Positions 34,550 through 44,239 of a stretch of DNA of 64,000 nt are shown piece by piece; the stretch's first letter is position 1, and the number at the start of each line of letters is the position of its first letter. The position numbers and the translations under genes are program-made. Origin of the DNA: Onishia taeanensis. Its GTDB lineage: Bacteria; Pseudomonadota; Gammaproteobacteria; Pseudomonadales; Halomonadaceae. The stretch spans positions 62,001 through 126,000 of the forward strand of contig NZ_QLSX01000009.1 in NCBI RefSeq assembly GCF_003268885.1, given 5' to 3'. Below the pieces are notes generated by a model. The model was not told the origin of the DNA. It searched no databases and was given only the letters and a program-made list of their open reading frames with translations.

Positions 34550-35206
34550 TCAGTCAGTACGGCGAGCCAGCGTCAGCAGGTGGCGCGCGCCTTCCTCGCC
34601 GGGCACGGCCAGGGCGCGTCGCTCGACGAGGGTCACCCCGTCAGGCAGGGCGGCCAACTCTTCGTCGCTGGCCTTGCCCTTCATGGCCAACCATTCTCCG
34701 TTCTCGGCCAGCAGCGGGGCAGTCAAGCCGATGAAGTCCTCGAGACTGGCGAAAGCCCGGGAGATCACCTGATCGAAGGGCGTGGCCTCGAAGGACTCGA
34801 CCCTCGCCTGGCTGGGCGTGACGTTGGCAAGGCCCAGCTCGAATACCGCCTGGCGCTGGAAGCGGACCTTCTTGCCGTTACTGTCGAGCAGCGTGACCTG
34901 AAGCGCCGGCTTGAGAATCGCCAGCACCAGCCCCGGCAGCCCCGGGCCGGCGCCGACATCGAGCAGTCGCGGGCCATGCACATGGTCAAGCACCGAGGCG
35001 CTGTCGATCAGGTGTTTGGTGACCATCTCATCGAGCGAGCGTACCGCGGTGAGGTTATAGGCGCGATTCCACTTGTGCAACAACGCCAGCAGGCCCAGCA
35101 GACGCTCGCGCTGGCCGGCATCGGGCGAAATGTCGAGGGCCGCGAGACCGGCATCCAGTCGGTCCGCCACGGCCTCGGGTACTGCGTTGACCAGGGTCTG
35201 ATTCAT
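34550..35206 (-). CDS. rsmG: 16S rRNA m7G527 methyltransferase RsmG (GidB)
   Basis: A 218-residue SAM-dependent methyltransferase. Motif I is [17 protein letters not shown], preceded by [23 protein letters not shown], with [19 protein letters not shown] downstream. Its ATG overlaps the mnmG stop (ATGA), giving the conserved mnmG-rsmG pair. The neighbouring parA start is 62 bases on. Confidence 0.97.
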   Translation of the reverse strand: MNQTLVNAVPEAVADRLDAGLAALDISPDAGQRERLLGLLALLHKWNRAYNLTAVRSLDEMVTKHLIDSASVLDHVHGPRLLDVGAGPGLPGLVLAILKPALQVTLLDSNGKKVRFQRQAVFELGLANVTPSQARVESFEATPFDQVISRAFASLEDFIGLTAPLLAENGEWLAMKGKASDEELAALPDGVTLVERRALAVPGEEGARHLLTLARRTD

Positions 35207-37107
35207 GCGCTCACCGCCTGACTGTCATCCAGCAGGCGGCGCTTCTTCAGGTGGATCAGCAGGATCGACACCGCCGCCGGCGTCACCCCGGAGATACGCC
35301 CAGCATGAGCCAGGGTCTCTGGGCGAGCGGCTTCGAGCTTCTGGCGGATCTCATGGGAGAGTCCCTCGACGCGCTGATAGTCCAGGTCGGCGGGCAGCGG
35401 CGTCGCCTCGTGGCGCTTGAGCTTGTCAATTTCTTCCTGCTGGCGATCGATGTAGCCCTGGTACTTGGTCTGGATCTGCACCTGCTCGGCCACCGCAGGA
35501 TCCTCGACCGGCTCGCCGGCTACTCCGGGAAGCCCGGCGACATCAGCGTACTCGAGTTCGGGCCGGCGCAGCAGCTCGGTGAGGCTGTACTCGCGGGTCA
35601 ACGGCTTCTCGACTTTTGCCTGGAGCGAGGCAGCGGCATCACTGCCCGGCTGCACGAAGCTGGTCTTGAGGCGGGTGGCCTCTTGCTCGATGGCCTCACG
35701 CTTGGTGGTGAAGGCTTCCCAACGGGCGTCATCCACCAGCCCCAGTTCGCGACCGATCTCGGTCAGGCGCAGGTCCGCGTTGTCTTCACGCAGCAGCAGG
35801 CGGTACTCGGCCCGCGAGGTGAACATGCGATAGGGCTCCTGCGTTCCCAGAGTAATCAGATCGTCGACCAGCACCCCGAGATAGGCCTGATCCCGGCGCG
35901 GCGACCAGCCATCGAGCCCTTGCGCGCGGCGTGCGGCATTGAGGCCCGCCAGCAGCCCTTGGGCGCCGGCTTCCTCGTAGCCGGTGGTGCCGTTGATCTG
36001 GCCGGCGAAGTACAGGTTGTGGACGAACTTGGTTTCCAGGGTGTGCTTCAGATCGCGGGGATCGAAGAAATCGTACTCGATGGCGTAACCCGGGCGCGTG
36101 ATGTGCGCGTTTTCCAGGCCCTTGATCGAGCGCACCACCTCGAGCTGCACGTCGAAGGGCAGCGAGGTGGAAATCCCGTTGGGATAGAGTTCGTGAGTCT
36201 CCAGGCCCTCAGGCTCGATGAAGATCTGGTGGCTCGACTTGTCGGCGAAGCGATGCACCTTGTCCTCGATGGACGGGCAGTAACGCGGGCCGACCCCTTC
36301 GATGGAACCGGAATACATCGGCGACCGATCGAGGTTGGCGAAGATGATCTCGTGAGTGCGCTCATTGGTGTGCGCGATGTGACAGCTGACCTGGTCGGGA
36401 TGCATCTCCCGGTTGCCAAGATACGACATCACTGGCACCGGGCTGTCGCCGGGTTGCTCTTCGAGATCGGTGAAGTCGACGGTACGCGCATCGATGCGCG
36501 GCGGTGTGCCGGTCTTCAGGCGCGCCACATTGAACGGCAGCGCCCGCAGGCGCTCTGCCAGGGCATTGGACGGTGCATCGCCGGCGCGACCGCCGCGGCT
36601 CTGGTTGAGGCCGATATGGATCACGCCGCCGAGGAAGGTCCCGGTGCACAGCACCACGCTCTCGCCGAGGAAGCGAATACCGGTCTCGGTGACCGCGCCG
36701 CGCACGGTGTCGCCATCGACGATCAGATCGCCGGCCGCCTGCTGGAAAATGGTCAGATTGGGCTGGTTTTCCAGCATGCCGCGAATCGCCGCCTTGTAGC
36801 GAACCCGGTCGGCCTGGGCGCGAGTGGCACGCACGGCGGGACCCTTGCGGGCATTGAGCCGGCGAAACTGGATGCCGCCAAGGTCGGTGGCCAACGCCAT
36901 GGCGCCGCCGAGCGCATCGATCTCCTTGACCAGATGACTCTTGCCGATCCCGCCGATGGCCGGATTGCAGGACATCTGGCCCAGCGTCTCGATGTTGTGG
37001 GTCAGCAGCAGGGTCTTGGCACCCATGCGAGCAGAGGCCAGAGCGGCTTCGGTTCCCGCATGGCCTCCGCCGATGACGATGACGTCAAAACGGTCGGGGT
37101 AATCCAC
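35203..37107 (-). CDS. mnmG: tRNA uridine-34 carboxymethylaminomethyl-modifying enzyme MnmG (GidA)
   Basis: A 634-residue FAD enzyme working with MnmE to make cmnm5U34 in tRNA. It has the dinucleotide-binding [57 protein letters not shown], and [14 protein letters not shown]. The C-terminus has the MnmE-binding helical domain ending [18 protein letters not shown]. The GTG start is chosen because GAGG lies 6 bases upstream and the length then matches the family (629 in Escherichia coli). The frame remains open 72 codons upstream into the oriC-like gap, but that is not conserved-looking. Confidence 0.97.
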   Translation of the reverse strand: MDYPDRFDVIVIGGGHAGTEAALASARMGAKTLLLTHNIETLGQMSCNPAIGGIGKSHLVKEIDALGGAMALATDLGGIQFRRLNARKGPAVRATRAQADRVRYKAAIRGMLENQPNLTIFQQAAGDLIVDGDTVRGAVTETGIRFLGESVVLCTGTFLGGVIHIGLNQSRGGRAGDAPSNALAERLRALPFNVARLKTGTPPRIDARTVDFTDLEEQPGDSPVPVMSYLGNREMHPDQVSCHIAHTNERTHEIIFANLDRSPMYSGSIEGVGPRYCPSIEDKVHRFADKSSHQIFIEPEGLETHELYPNGISTSLPFDVQLEVVRSIKGLENAHITRPGYAIEYDFFDPRDLKHTLETKFVHNLYFAGQINGTTGYEEAGAQGLLAGLNAARRAQGLDGWSPRRDQAYLGVLVDDLITLGTQEPYRMFTSRAEYRLLLREDNADLRLTEIGRELGLVDDARWEAFTTKREAIEQEATRLKTSFVQPGSDAAASLQAKVEKPLTREYSLTELLRRPELEYADVAGLPGVAGEPVEDPAVAEQVQIQTKYQGYIDRQQEEIDKLKRHEATPLPADLDYQRVEGLSHEIRQKLEAARPETLAHAGRISGVTPAAVSILLIHLKKRRLLDDSQAVSA

Positions 37108-37189
37108 GTTGCACCTCGAATGGCGCCGATGGCGCCGTGTCCATAACCGTCGTCGACCGACGGGGTGAGAAATCAGCGGCACAGTATAA

Positions 37190-37600
37190 ACCTCCTGTGG
37201 GTAACCGTCAGGGGTTTTCCACACCCGGATTCCGAGCCAGCCGCTTTTGAGAAGGGTTCTATATAAAATACAGATTAAATAAGAAAGAAGTTCTGTTGTA
37301 GTAGTAACTACTGGTGTGGACACTTTCTGTGGAAAAACAAAATATCCTTATGTTTATCATCTATTTAAAATGTTGACCGATCGTGTGAAAAACGGCGGAG
37401 GGCGTGCGTACAGCTTGTCGTGAGCCTGTGGACGAAAGAGCGCTTTGTCCACAGTCACAAATGACCCAAGGTTATCCACCGAGCCTAGTCTTGGTTGTTA
37501 CCGTAGCGGTCAACATGCGAGACCGATATCCGCGAAGACGCTGATGCCGGCGGTTGTGGAAGGATTTGAGGCCTGTGTGAAAAAAACTTGTCCACAGCCA
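37190..37600. other. Candidate replication origin (oriC-like) upstream of mnmG
   Basis: A non-coding region adjacent to mnmG, the position of oriC in Escherichia coli. It has exact TTWTNCACA DnaA boxes at 37215-37223 (plus) and 37328-37336 (minus). One-mismatch boxes lie at 37445-37453, 37472-37480 and 37588-37596, with weaker ones at 37315-37323 and 37427-37435. Two AT-rich stretches (37258-37292 and 37333-37375) could be unwinding elements, and there is a GATC at 37378. The start of the gap also carries the mnmG promoter. A competing origin site is the rpmH-dnaA gap at the window's right edge. Confidence 0.6.
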
Positions 37601-37633
37601 AAAAAAAGGGCCTGTCGAGAAGTCGACAGGCCC
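37599..37633 (-). terminator. Intrinsic terminator of the glnHPQ operon
   Basis: A perfect 11-bp stem GGGCCTGTCGA/TCGACAGGCCC with a 4-base loop is followed on the minus strand by eight T. It is 80 bases after the stop of the ATP-binding gene and separates the transporter operon from the oriC-like region. Confidence 0.93.
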
Positions 37634-37712
37634 TATGAGGTGCCACTATCAAGTCTTTTGCAGCCGTACCTGAGCGATTGCCAGGAAATTGGCAATGCGT
37701 TAAATCCGACGA

Positions 37713-38486
37713 TCAGTGCTTGAGAACGCGTCCCAGGAAGCTCTGGGTGCGTTCATTCTGCGGATTGTCGAACACGTCTTCCGGCTTGCCCTGCTCGACG
37801 ATCTGACCCTGGTGGATATAGATCACGCGGTCGGCCACTTCGCGGGCAAAGCCCATTTCGTGGGTCACGATCATCATCGTCATGCCGGCCTTGGCCAGCT
37901 CGCGCATGGCATCCAGCACCTCGCCGATCATCTCCGGGTCCAGGGCCGAGGTGGGCTCGTCGAAGAGCATCAGCCGCGGTTCCATGGCCAGCGCCCTCGC
38001 TAGCGCCACGCGCTGTTGTTGGCCGCCTGATAGCTGACCTGGCAGCTTGTCGGCCTGGTCGGCTATGTTGACCTGTTCAAGCAGCCTGTCGGCGTTTTGG
38101 GTGGCCTCTGTCTTGCTGGTGCCACGGACCTTGATCGGTGCCAGGGTGACGTTGTCGCGCACGCTAAGATGCGGAAAGAGATTGAACTGCTGGAAGACCA
38201 TACCGACCTCGGTGCGGATGGTCTGCAGCGACTTGCTGCTCTTGCCGTTTGGCAGCAGCTCGTTGCCGTCGACCTCGATATGGCCGTGTTGGAATTCCTC
38301 GAGGCCGTTGATGCAGCGGATCAGGGTGGATTTGCCAGAGCCGCTGGCCCCGATGATTACCACCACCTCGCCGTGAGTGACCGAAAGCTCGATGTCCTGC
38401 AGTACATGCAGGCTGCCGAAGAACTTGTTGACCTTCTCCATGCGCACGATCAGCTCGGCGCCGGGCTCTGTCTTGATATCTGTCAT
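37713..38486 (-). CDS. glnQ: Amino-acid ABC transporter ATP-binding protein (GlnQ type)
   Basis: A 257-residue ABC ATPase of the polar amino-acid uptake group. Walker A is [19 protein letters not shown], the Q-loop is [15 protein letters not shown], the signature is [16 protein letters not shown], Walker B is [14 protein letters not shown] and the switch His is in IVTHEMGFA. It is the third gene of the transporter operon. The substrate is probably glutamine or another polar amino acid, judged from the binding protein. Confidence 0.93.
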   Translation of the reverse strand: MTDIKTEPGAELIVRMEKVNKFFGSLHVLQDIELSVTHGEVVVIIGASGSGKSTLIRCINGLEEFQHGHIEVDGNELLPNGKSSKSLQTIRTEVGMVFQQFNLFPHLSVRDNVTLAPIKVRGTSKTEATQNADRLLEQVNIADQADKLPGQLSGGQQQRVALARALAMEPRLMLFDEPTSALDPEMIGEVLDAMRELAKAGMTMMIVTHEMGFAREVADRVIYIHQGQIVEQGKPEDVFDNPQNERTQSFLGRVLKH

Positions 38487-38540
38487 GATCGGTTCCCTCG
38501 TTGTACCGATGTGCCTTGTACCGATGCGCGTGTACCGGCG

Positions 38541-39212
38541 TTATTGACCTACCAGTCCCTTGCGCTCGAGCAGGCGCAGGGCCAGCGAGAGGCTTAGGGT
38601 GATCGCGAGATACAGCATGGCGACCATCAGGTAGACCTCCAGGGCACTGAAGGTGGTGGCGATGTAGATCTGACCCTGGCGGACCAGCTCCCCGACGCCA
38701 ATCACCGAGAACAGCGAGGTATCCTTGATGCTGATGATGCCCTGGTTGCCAAGCGAGGGGATCATGCGGCGAAAGGCCTGAGGCCAGATCACGTAGCGGA
38801 AGGATTGGGTGCGCGATAAGCCAAGTGACAGGCTGGCTTCTCGCTGGCCGCGTTCGATGGACTGCACGCCACCGCGTACGATTTCCGAGATATAGGCACC
38901 GGAGTTGACCGCAATGGCCGCGATGCCGGCCACCAGCGCATTGACCGGGCCGCCGATGATCTGCGGCAGGCCATAGAAGATGAAGAGCACCTGTACCAGC
39001 ACTGGCGTGCCGCGGAAGATCTCGATATAGGCGATGGCTGGAATGCGCAGCCAAGCGACCGGGCTGATGCGTAAAAGGCCAAACAGGATGCCGATCAGAA
39101 AGCCGATGGCGAGACCACCGAATGAGATCAGCAGGGTGTAGGGAATCCCCGTCAGCAAGTAGGGAATCGAGGATATGGCGGCCTGCCAGTCGAATTGAAA
39201 GGTGACGTCCAC
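38541..39212 (-). CDS. glnP: Amino-acid ABC transporter permease (GlnP type)
   Basis: A 223-residue inner-membrane permease of the HisMQ/GlnP family. It starts MDVTFQFDWQAAISSIPYLLTG, has the conserved YIEIFRGTPVLVQVLFIFYGLPQ, the EAA loop EASLSLGLSRTQSFRYVIWPQAFRRMIPSLGNQ, and ISIKDTSLFSVIGVGELVRQGQ. Only one permease is present, so it should act as a homodimer. It is separated from glnH by a 160-base gap with a hairpin. Confidence 0.93.
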   Translation of the reverse strand: MDVTFQFDWQAAISSIPYLLTGIPYTLLISFGGLAIGFLIGILFGLLRISPVAWLRIPAIAYIEIFRGTPVLVQVLFIFYGLPQIIGGPVNALVAGIAAIAVNSGAYISEIVRGGVQSIERGQREASLSLGLSRTQSFRYVIWPQAFRRMIPSLGNQGIISIKDTSLFSVIGVGELVRQGQIYIATTFSALEVYLMVAMLYLAITLSLSLALRLLERKGLVGQ

Positions 39213-39283
39213 GAGGGATCTCCCGTCCAGAAGCTTCGTCGGATAGATAGGGTAAAGAAGGCGTTGCCAAGGGCGCTACGCAA

Positions 39284-39311
39284 AGGGGTCGAGCCTAGTG
39301 ACTCGACCCCT
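39284..39311 (-). terminator. Intercistronic hairpin between glnH and glnP
   Basis: A perfect 10-bp stem AGGGGTCGAG/CTCGACCCCT with an 8-base loop lacks a proper T tract (only TTT). Such a hairpin after a binding-protein gene commonly stabilises its mRNA or lets only part of transcription through, giving more binding protein than permease. Confidence 0.55.
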
Positions 39312-39372
39312 CTGCGACTGAGCCATGTCTGGCCGTTCGCAAACGTCTCAGACACGGCGACAGCTGGCCGTG

Positions 39373-40137
39373 TTATTCGGCGCTACCGAACCACTTTTCG
39401 TGGATCTCGTCGTAGGTGCCGTCTTCACGCATGGCTGCGAGGGCGTCGTTGACGGGCTTGACCCACTCGCTGCCCTTGACCAGGGCAATGCCGTATTGCT
39501 GGCCTTCATAGAGCGGTCCCACGACCTTGGCCCGGCCTTCACCGCGGGTCTTGGAGAAGTAGCCGACGTTGGGGGCATCGTAGAAGACCGCATCGACGCT
39601 GCCGCCGAGCAGGGCCATGTACATGTCGGAGCTGCCTGGATAGGGCGTGATGGTTGCCTCGTCGCCGAGGTTCTCGGTGAGGTAGTCGTAGCTGGTTGAG
39701 CCGATCTTGGTGCCGATGGTCATGCCAGCCAGGTCGTCGATGGTGCTGACGCTATCGTTGTCGGCGGCGACCAGGATGCGCAGGCCGCTATCGTAGTAGG
39801 GATCGGAGAAGTCGACGATCTCGCCGCGCTCGTCGGTAATGGTGATGCCGGCGATGGCGATATCCACGTTACCGGTCTGGATCGCCGGGATGATGCCGTT
39901 GAAGTCCATGGTGTTCAGGTTGACATCAAAGCCGGCGCGATCGGCGACTTCGGTGATGATGTCGATATCGAAACCGACCATCTTGCCGGAGTCGGTATCC
40001 ATCATCTCGAAGGGCACGAAACTCGGGTCGGTGACCACATCGAGGGTCGGCTGGTCGGCGGCGCTGGCAAGGGTGGACATGCCAAGGCCGAGGGCAAGAG
40101 AGGAAAGCAGAGAGGCTTTTTTATGCAGTGTTGACAT
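39373..40137 (-). CDS. glnH: Amino-acid ABC transporter substrate-binding protein (GlnH type)
   Basis: A 254-residue periplasmic binding protein. Its Sec signal peptide ends near [12 protein letters not shown] before [19 protein letters not shown]. Family blocks are [56 protein letters not shown] and [12 protein letters not shown], closest by eye to GlnH, so glutamine is the best guess, with other polar amino acids possible. The ATG chosen has a GGGGAA site and begins the signal peptide; the frame is open 24 codons further upstream. Confidence 0.92.
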   Translation of the reverse strand: MSTLHKKASLLSSLALGLGMSTLASAADQPTLDVVTDPSFVPFEMMDTDSGKMVGFDIDIITEVADRAGFDVNLNTMDFNGIIPAIQTGNVDIAIAGITITDERGEIVDFSDPYYDSGLRILVAADNDSVSTIDDLAGMTIGTKIGSTSYDYLTENLGDEATITPYPGSSDMYMALLGGSVDAVFYDAPNVGYFSKTRGEGRAKVVGPLYEGQQYGIALVKGSEWVKPVNDALAAMREDGTYDEIHEKWFGSAE

Positions 40138-40241
40138 GAGGTTCCCCGTTTGGAAATTTTGTTTACGGAACACGCCCTTAACAATGGCGAGTTCCCGGGG
40201 AAGCGTCAAGTTGAAGAAAAATGCGCCATTTTGACGGTGAT

Positions 40242-40604
40242 TTACACCATGAAGGAGGCGCCACAGCCACAGGTGCTGGTGGCATTGGGGTTCTGAATCA
40301 CGAAGCGGGCGCCGGCAAGGCCTTCCTCGTAATCGACCGTGGAGCCGACCAGATACTGGTAGGACAGCGGGTCGACGATCATGGCGACGTCGTCGAAGGC
40401 GATCAGGGTATCGTCATCGCTGGCATCATCGGCGAAATCGAAACCGTACTGGAAGCCTGAGCAGCCACCGCCGGTGACGTAGACACGCAGCTTGAGTGCG
40501 GAGTTGCCCTCTTCGGCGATCAGCCCACGTAGGCGCCGCTGGGCGCTCTGGGACAGCTGCATCGGCTTGAGGGACCCGGGGTCAAAGGATTCGGCACCGC
40601 TCAT
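40242..40604 (-). CDS. erpA: Iron-sulfur cluster insertion protein ErpA
   Basis: A 120-residue A-type Fe-S carrier. The three conserved cysteines are in [11 protein letters not shown] and the C-terminal STCGCGASF. ErpA delivers 4Fe-4S clusters to apoproteins such as the isoprenoid enzymes IspG/IspH. It is 214 bases downstream of argC; an argC-erpA neighbourhood is also known in pseudomonads. The N-terminus extends about ten residues beyond the Escherichia coli form. Confidence 0.94.
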   Translation of the reverse strand: MSGAESFDPGSLKPMQLSQSAQRRLRGLIAEEGNSALKLRVYVTGGGCSGFQYGFDFADDASDDDTLIAFDDVAMIVDPLSYQYLVGSTVDYEEGLAGARFVIQNPNATSTCGCGASFMV

Positions 40605-40818
40605 GGAGATTCTCCCGCGGTTGATGGAATGGGGTTGATGTGGGGATTATCCCCAATCCCCAGCAAAAGGGTCAACTTTGTTAGGGATTGGGCGAAGCAT
40701 ACCGGACACAAGATGCCGCAAGGGCGCTGTGAATACCTCCCTGTACGCTACTTTTTCCTTCCCTGGAAAAAGACCCTTACGGCAACTTGTACCCGTGCCT
40801 CGCCCATGGGGAGGGGAA

Positions 40819-41853
40819 TCAGGGCATCAGCGCCGGCGCCTGGAGGCCGGTCATTTCGTCGAAGCCGAACATCAGGTTGAGGTTCTGGATGGCCTGGCCG
40901 GAGGCGCCCTTGACCAGGTTGTCGATCACCGACAGTACCACCACGGTGTCGCCATCGCCGGGACGATGTACGGCCAGCCTGCAAATGTCGCTGCCCTTGA
41001 CGCTGCGGGTCTCCGGGTGGCTGCCGGCGGGCATGACATCGACGGCGGGTTCGTCCTTGAAGCGGGTCTCGAACAGTGCCTGCAGATCGTCAGGCTCCTG
41101 TGTCAGCCGTCCGTACAGGGTGGCATGGATGCCGCGAATCATCGGCGTCAGGTGGGGCACGAAGGTAAGGCCCACCGGCCTCTTGGCCGCACGACCCAGG
41201 CCCTGGCGGATCTCGGGCAGGTGGCGATGACCGCTGGCGCCATAGGCCTTCATGGATTCGCTGGCCTCGGCCAGCAGCGAGCCCACCTTGGCACCGCGCC
41301 CGGCCCCGGTGACGCCTGACTTGCAGTCGGCGATCACATGCTCGATATCGATCAGGCCGGCTTCGAGCAGCGGCAGGAGCCCCAACTGCACGGCGGTGGG
41401 GTAGCAGCCCGGCACCGCAATCAGGCGTGCCTGGCGGATTGCCTCGCGATTGACTTCGGGAAGTCCGTAGACGGCCTCGTCCAACAGCTCGGGGGCGCCG
41501 TGGGGCTGGCCGTACCACGCGGCCCACTCCTCGGCGTCTTCCAGGCGGAAGTCGGCGGACAGGTCGATCACCCGGGTACCGCGCTCGAGCAGCTCGCCGG
41601 CCAGCGCATGGGCGACACCGTGCGGGGTGGCGAAGAACACCGCATCACAGCGGCCCAGCAGCTCGGCGTCCGGGGCGGTGAAGACGAGGCCCGGATAGTG
41701 GCCGCGCAGATTGGGGTAGAGCTCATCCACGGCGAGCCCCGCTTCAGAGCGCGAGGTAATGGCCGCTACTTCGACCTGAGGATGCTGGGCCAGCAGCCGC
41801 AGCAGTTCGACGCCGGTATAGCCGGTGCCTCCGACAATGCCCACCTTGATCAC
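40819..41853 (-). CDS. argC: N-acetyl-gamma-glutamyl-phosphate reductase
   Basis: A 344-residue NADPH-dependent enzyme of arginine synthesis. The nucleotide fold is [22 protein letters not shown]; the catalytic Cys is in [19 protein letters not shown]; other blocks are [28 protein letters not shown] and [18 protein letters not shown]. The GTG start is chosen for AGGAGGG 5 bases upstream and the conserved IKVGIVGG N-terminus; an earlier ATG adds 28 unlike residues. Confidence 0.97.
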   Translation of the reverse strand: MIKVGIVGGTGYTGVELLRLLAQHPQVEVAAITSRSEAGLAVDELYPNLRGHYPGLVFTAPDAELLGRCDAVFFATPHGVAHALAGELLERGTRVIDLSADFRLEDAEEWAAWYGQPHGAPELLDEAVYGLPEVNREAIRQARLIAVPGCYPTAVQLGLLPLLEAGLIDIEHVIADCKSGVTGAGRGAKVGSLLAEASESMKAYGASGHRHLPEIRQGLGRAAKRPVGLTFVPHLTPMIRGIHATLYGRLTQEPDDLQALFETRFKDEPAVDVMPAGSHPETRSVKGSDICRLAVHRPGDGDTVVVLSVIDNLVKGASGQAIQNLNLMFGFDEMTGLQAPALMP

Positions 41854-42002
41854 GATGTCCCTCCTTAGGTGCTGGCTTGGGTACTGGGTCGACCTCGATG
41901 CGGTCGAGTCTGAAGAGATGGTCCCGATATGATACACATGTCAGACAATGACAGGTGGAATCCCGGCCCCACCATGGGCCCCTTGGTCAAGGACGCGCCG
42001 AC

Positions 42003-43754
42003 GTGCCACGCCCTCATCTTCCCGATCTGAGCCTTGCGACTTTCCGTCGCAAACTGGCCAACGTCGATGCCCTTCCCCAGCTGTGCGTGCTGGGGACAAT
42101 CGCCGGGCTCGCCACCGGCAGTCTGATGGTGGGCTTTCGCCTGCTGCTGGACCTGGGGGCGCTGGCCTTCATGCCTGGGGCCGATTCGGAGGCCTTCGAG
42201 GGCTTGCCTGCCTGGTTTCGTGCGCTTCTGCCCTTGGCGGCGGTCGCGCTGATTGGGGTGGGCCTGTGGCGACAGCCCCCGGCGGCACGCAAGCTTGGTG
42301 TCGGGCATGTGATCGAGCGGCTGACCTATCATCAGGGACGCTTTCCGATGCGCAACTGGATCAACCAGTGGTGGGTCGGGGTGGCCTCGGTGCTCGGCGG
42401 GCTTTCCGCCGGTCGCGAGGGGCCGGCGATCCATCTCGGCGCGGCGGCGGTCAGCGGCATCGGCGAGCGTCTGCGCCTGCCCCACAACAGTCTGCGGGTG
42501 CTTGTCGCCTGTGGCACCGCGGCGGGCATCTCCGCCTCCTTCAATACGCCGGTCGCCGGGGTCATCTTCGCCATGGAAGTGGTGATGATGGAGTACACCA
42601 TCGCCGGCTTCATGCCGGTGATCCTGGCCTCCAGCATGGGAGCGGTCGTCGCCCAGCTGGTCTACGCCACCGAGCCGGCCTTCCAGGGCTCGAGTGTGGC
42701 GCTGGATTCCTGGTTCAACCTTTCCTGGATTCTGGTCAGCGCGCTGGGTATCGGCCTGCTGTCCGGCGGCTTCATTCGTCTGGCCAAACTCACGACAGGC
42801 TTTGCTGCCTGGCCGGTCGCGGTGCGTTTGACCCTGGTGGGGCTCGCCACGGGCCTGGTGGCCTGGTGGTACCCCGAAGTGCAGGGCATCGGCTACGACA
42901 GCCTGGCGGCCACCCTGGACGGCGAGCTGGCGGTGAGCGTGCTGGTAGCCCTGGCGCTCGCCAAGCTGGGGCTGACCGCGCTCACCGTGGCCAGCGGTAT
43001 TCCCATCGGCATCATCGGGCCGGTGCTGGTGTCTGGCGCTGCCGCCGGAGGGCTATGCGGTCTGCTCGGCCACTGGCTGTGGCCCGCGGCGGCGGCGGAC
43101 CCGTCGCTGTTTGCCATGCTTGGTATGGCGGCGATGATGGGTGCGGTGCTGCAGGCGCCACTGGCGGCACTGATGGCGCTGCTCGAACTGACCCACAACC
43201 CCAATATCATTCTGCCCGGCATGCTGGCGGTGGTCATTTCGGGGCTCACCGCCCGTCGCCTGTGCCGCTGCGAGGGGTTCTTCATCAACCTGACCCGCCA
43301 TGGCCTGCATCCTTTGCAGCAGCCGCTGGCGCAGGCGTTGTCACGGGTGTCGGTACCGGCGGTGATGGAGCGCAGCTTGGTGCGCAGCCAGCGCATGGTG
43401 AGCCGCGAGGAGGCAGAGGCGCTTTTACATGCCAAGCCGGCCTGGGTGGTCATCGTGCGCTCCCGGGATGACAAGCCGACGCTGGCGCTCAAGGCCGCGG
43501 ACCTGGCCCGGGTGCTGCTTGATGATGAGGCCTGGGCCAAGGAGCAGCAGATCGACCTGCTCGAAGTGCCCGGCCAGCGTCTGGACATGGCGCCGATTCA
43601 TCTCGAGGCAACCCTCAGCGAGGCGCTGGATCGGCTCAACGAAGCGCGCGTCGATGCGCTTTACGTGGAAACCTCGATGGGGCCGATCAAGCGGCGCATT
43701 TCCGGTATCATCACCCGTGAGAGTATCGAGAACTACTATCGCTACACGCCGTGA
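42003..43754 (+). CDS. ClC-family chloride channel/transporter with C-terminal CBS region
   Basis: About 583 residues with 10 or more hydrophobic segments. The gating-glutamate motif is intact (GGLSAGREGPAIHLGAAAV). Further ClC blocks are NTPVAGVIFAMEVVMMEYT and GIPIGIIGPVLVSGAAAGGL. The usual GSGIP anion-filter loop is replaced by KLGVGHVIERL, so ion selectivity may differ. The C-terminal ~180 residues are cytoplasmic and CBS-like. The GTG start is preferred (AAGGA 9 bases upstream); an ATG 16 codons upstream is possible. It is the first of the plus-strand genes after argC. Confidence 0.88.
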   Translation: MPRPHLPDLSLATFRRKLANVDALPQLCVLGTIAGLATGSLMVGFRLLLDLGALAFMPGADSEAFEGLPAWFRALLPLAAVALIGVGLWRQPPAARKLGVGHVIERLTYHQGRFPMRNWINQWWVGVASVLGGLSAGREGPAIHLGAAAVSGIGERLRLPHNSLRVLVACGTAAGISASFNTPVAGVIFAMEVVMMEYTIAGFMPVILASSMGAVVAQLVYATEPAFQGSSVALDSWFNLSWILVSALGIGLLSGGFIRLAKLTTGFAAWPVAVRLTLVGLATGLVAWWYPEVQGIGYDSLAATLDGELAVSVLVALALAKLGLTALTVASGIPIGIIGPVLVSGAAAGGLCGLLGHWLWPAAAADPSLFAMLGMAAMMGAVLQAPLAALMALLELTHNPNIILPGMLAVVISGLTARRLCRCEGFFINLTRHGLHPLQQPLAQALSRVSVPAVMERSLVRSQRMVSREEAEALLHAKPAWVVIVRSRDDKPTLALKAADLARVLLDDEAWAKEQQIDLLEVPGQRLDMAPIHLEATLSEALDRLNEARVDALYVETSMGPIKRRISGIITRESIENYYRYTP

Positions 43755-43801
43755 GCGGGCGTGGCCCGGCGGGCTGCTACCCCACCGATGACCTATGAGG
43801 A

Positions 43802-44239
43802 GTGGTTATGTATTTATGGATTCAGGCCCTTCACCTGATTGCCGTGGTGACCTGGTTTGCCGCGCTGTTCTACCTGCCGCGCCTGTTCGTCTATCACGCC
43901 ATGGCGCGCGATGCCGGCGATGAGCAAGCCATCGGCTACTTCACCACCATGGAGCGCAAGCTGTATCGCGGCATCATGATGCCGTCGATGATCGCCGTGA
44001 TCGTGCTTGGTGTAAGCATGCTGGCGATGGTGCCGGGCCTGATGAGCCAGGGCTGGATGCATGCCAAGCTGACCCTGGTCGTGCTGCTGATCGGCTATCA
44101 CCACGTGTGCCTGGCCTATATGAAGAAACTGGCCGCCGGCACCTGTCAGAAATCTAATGTCTTCTTCCGCTGGTTCAACGAAGCGCCGGTTGTGGTGCTG
44201 GTCCTGGTGGTGATCCTGGCGGTGGTCAAGCCATTTTGA
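43802..44239 (+). CDS. hemJ: Protoporphyrinogen oxidase HemJ
   Basis: A 145-residue protein with four membrane helices. It has the HemJ (UPF0093) pattern: an N-terminal conserved His in LWIQALHLIAVVTWFAALFYLPRLFVYH, KLYRGIMMPSMI, and MHAKLTLVVLLIGYHHVCLAYMKKL. HemJ oxidises protoporphyrinogen IX to protoporphyrin IX in bacteria lacking HemG/HemY. Its stop overlaps the thiD start. hemL is 1.6 kb downstream, so haem genes cluster here. Confidence 0.93.
   Translation: MVMYLWIQALHLIAVVTWFAALFYLPRLFVYHAMARDAGDEQAIGYFTTMERKLYRGIMMPSMIAVIVLGVSMLAMVPGLMSQGWMHAKLTLVVLLIGYHHVCLAYMKKLAAGTCQKSNVFFRWFNEAPVVVLVLVVILAVVKPF

Noticed and set aside
35251-37146. 631-codon plus-strand frame opposite mnmG
   Set aside because: This is an antisense shadow of the highly conserved mnmG; its sequence shows no family resemblance.
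41948-43471. Long plus-strand frame (507 codons) over the ClC gene
   Set aside because: It is the GC-rich shadow frame of the ClC gene, full of Gly/Arg/Ala without domain structure; the other frame has clear ClC motifs and membrane helices.
43660-43680. TTTACGTGGAAAC resembling a parS centromere site
   Set aside because: It differs at several positions from the palindromic parS consensus, lies inside the ClC coding sequence and is not palindromic.
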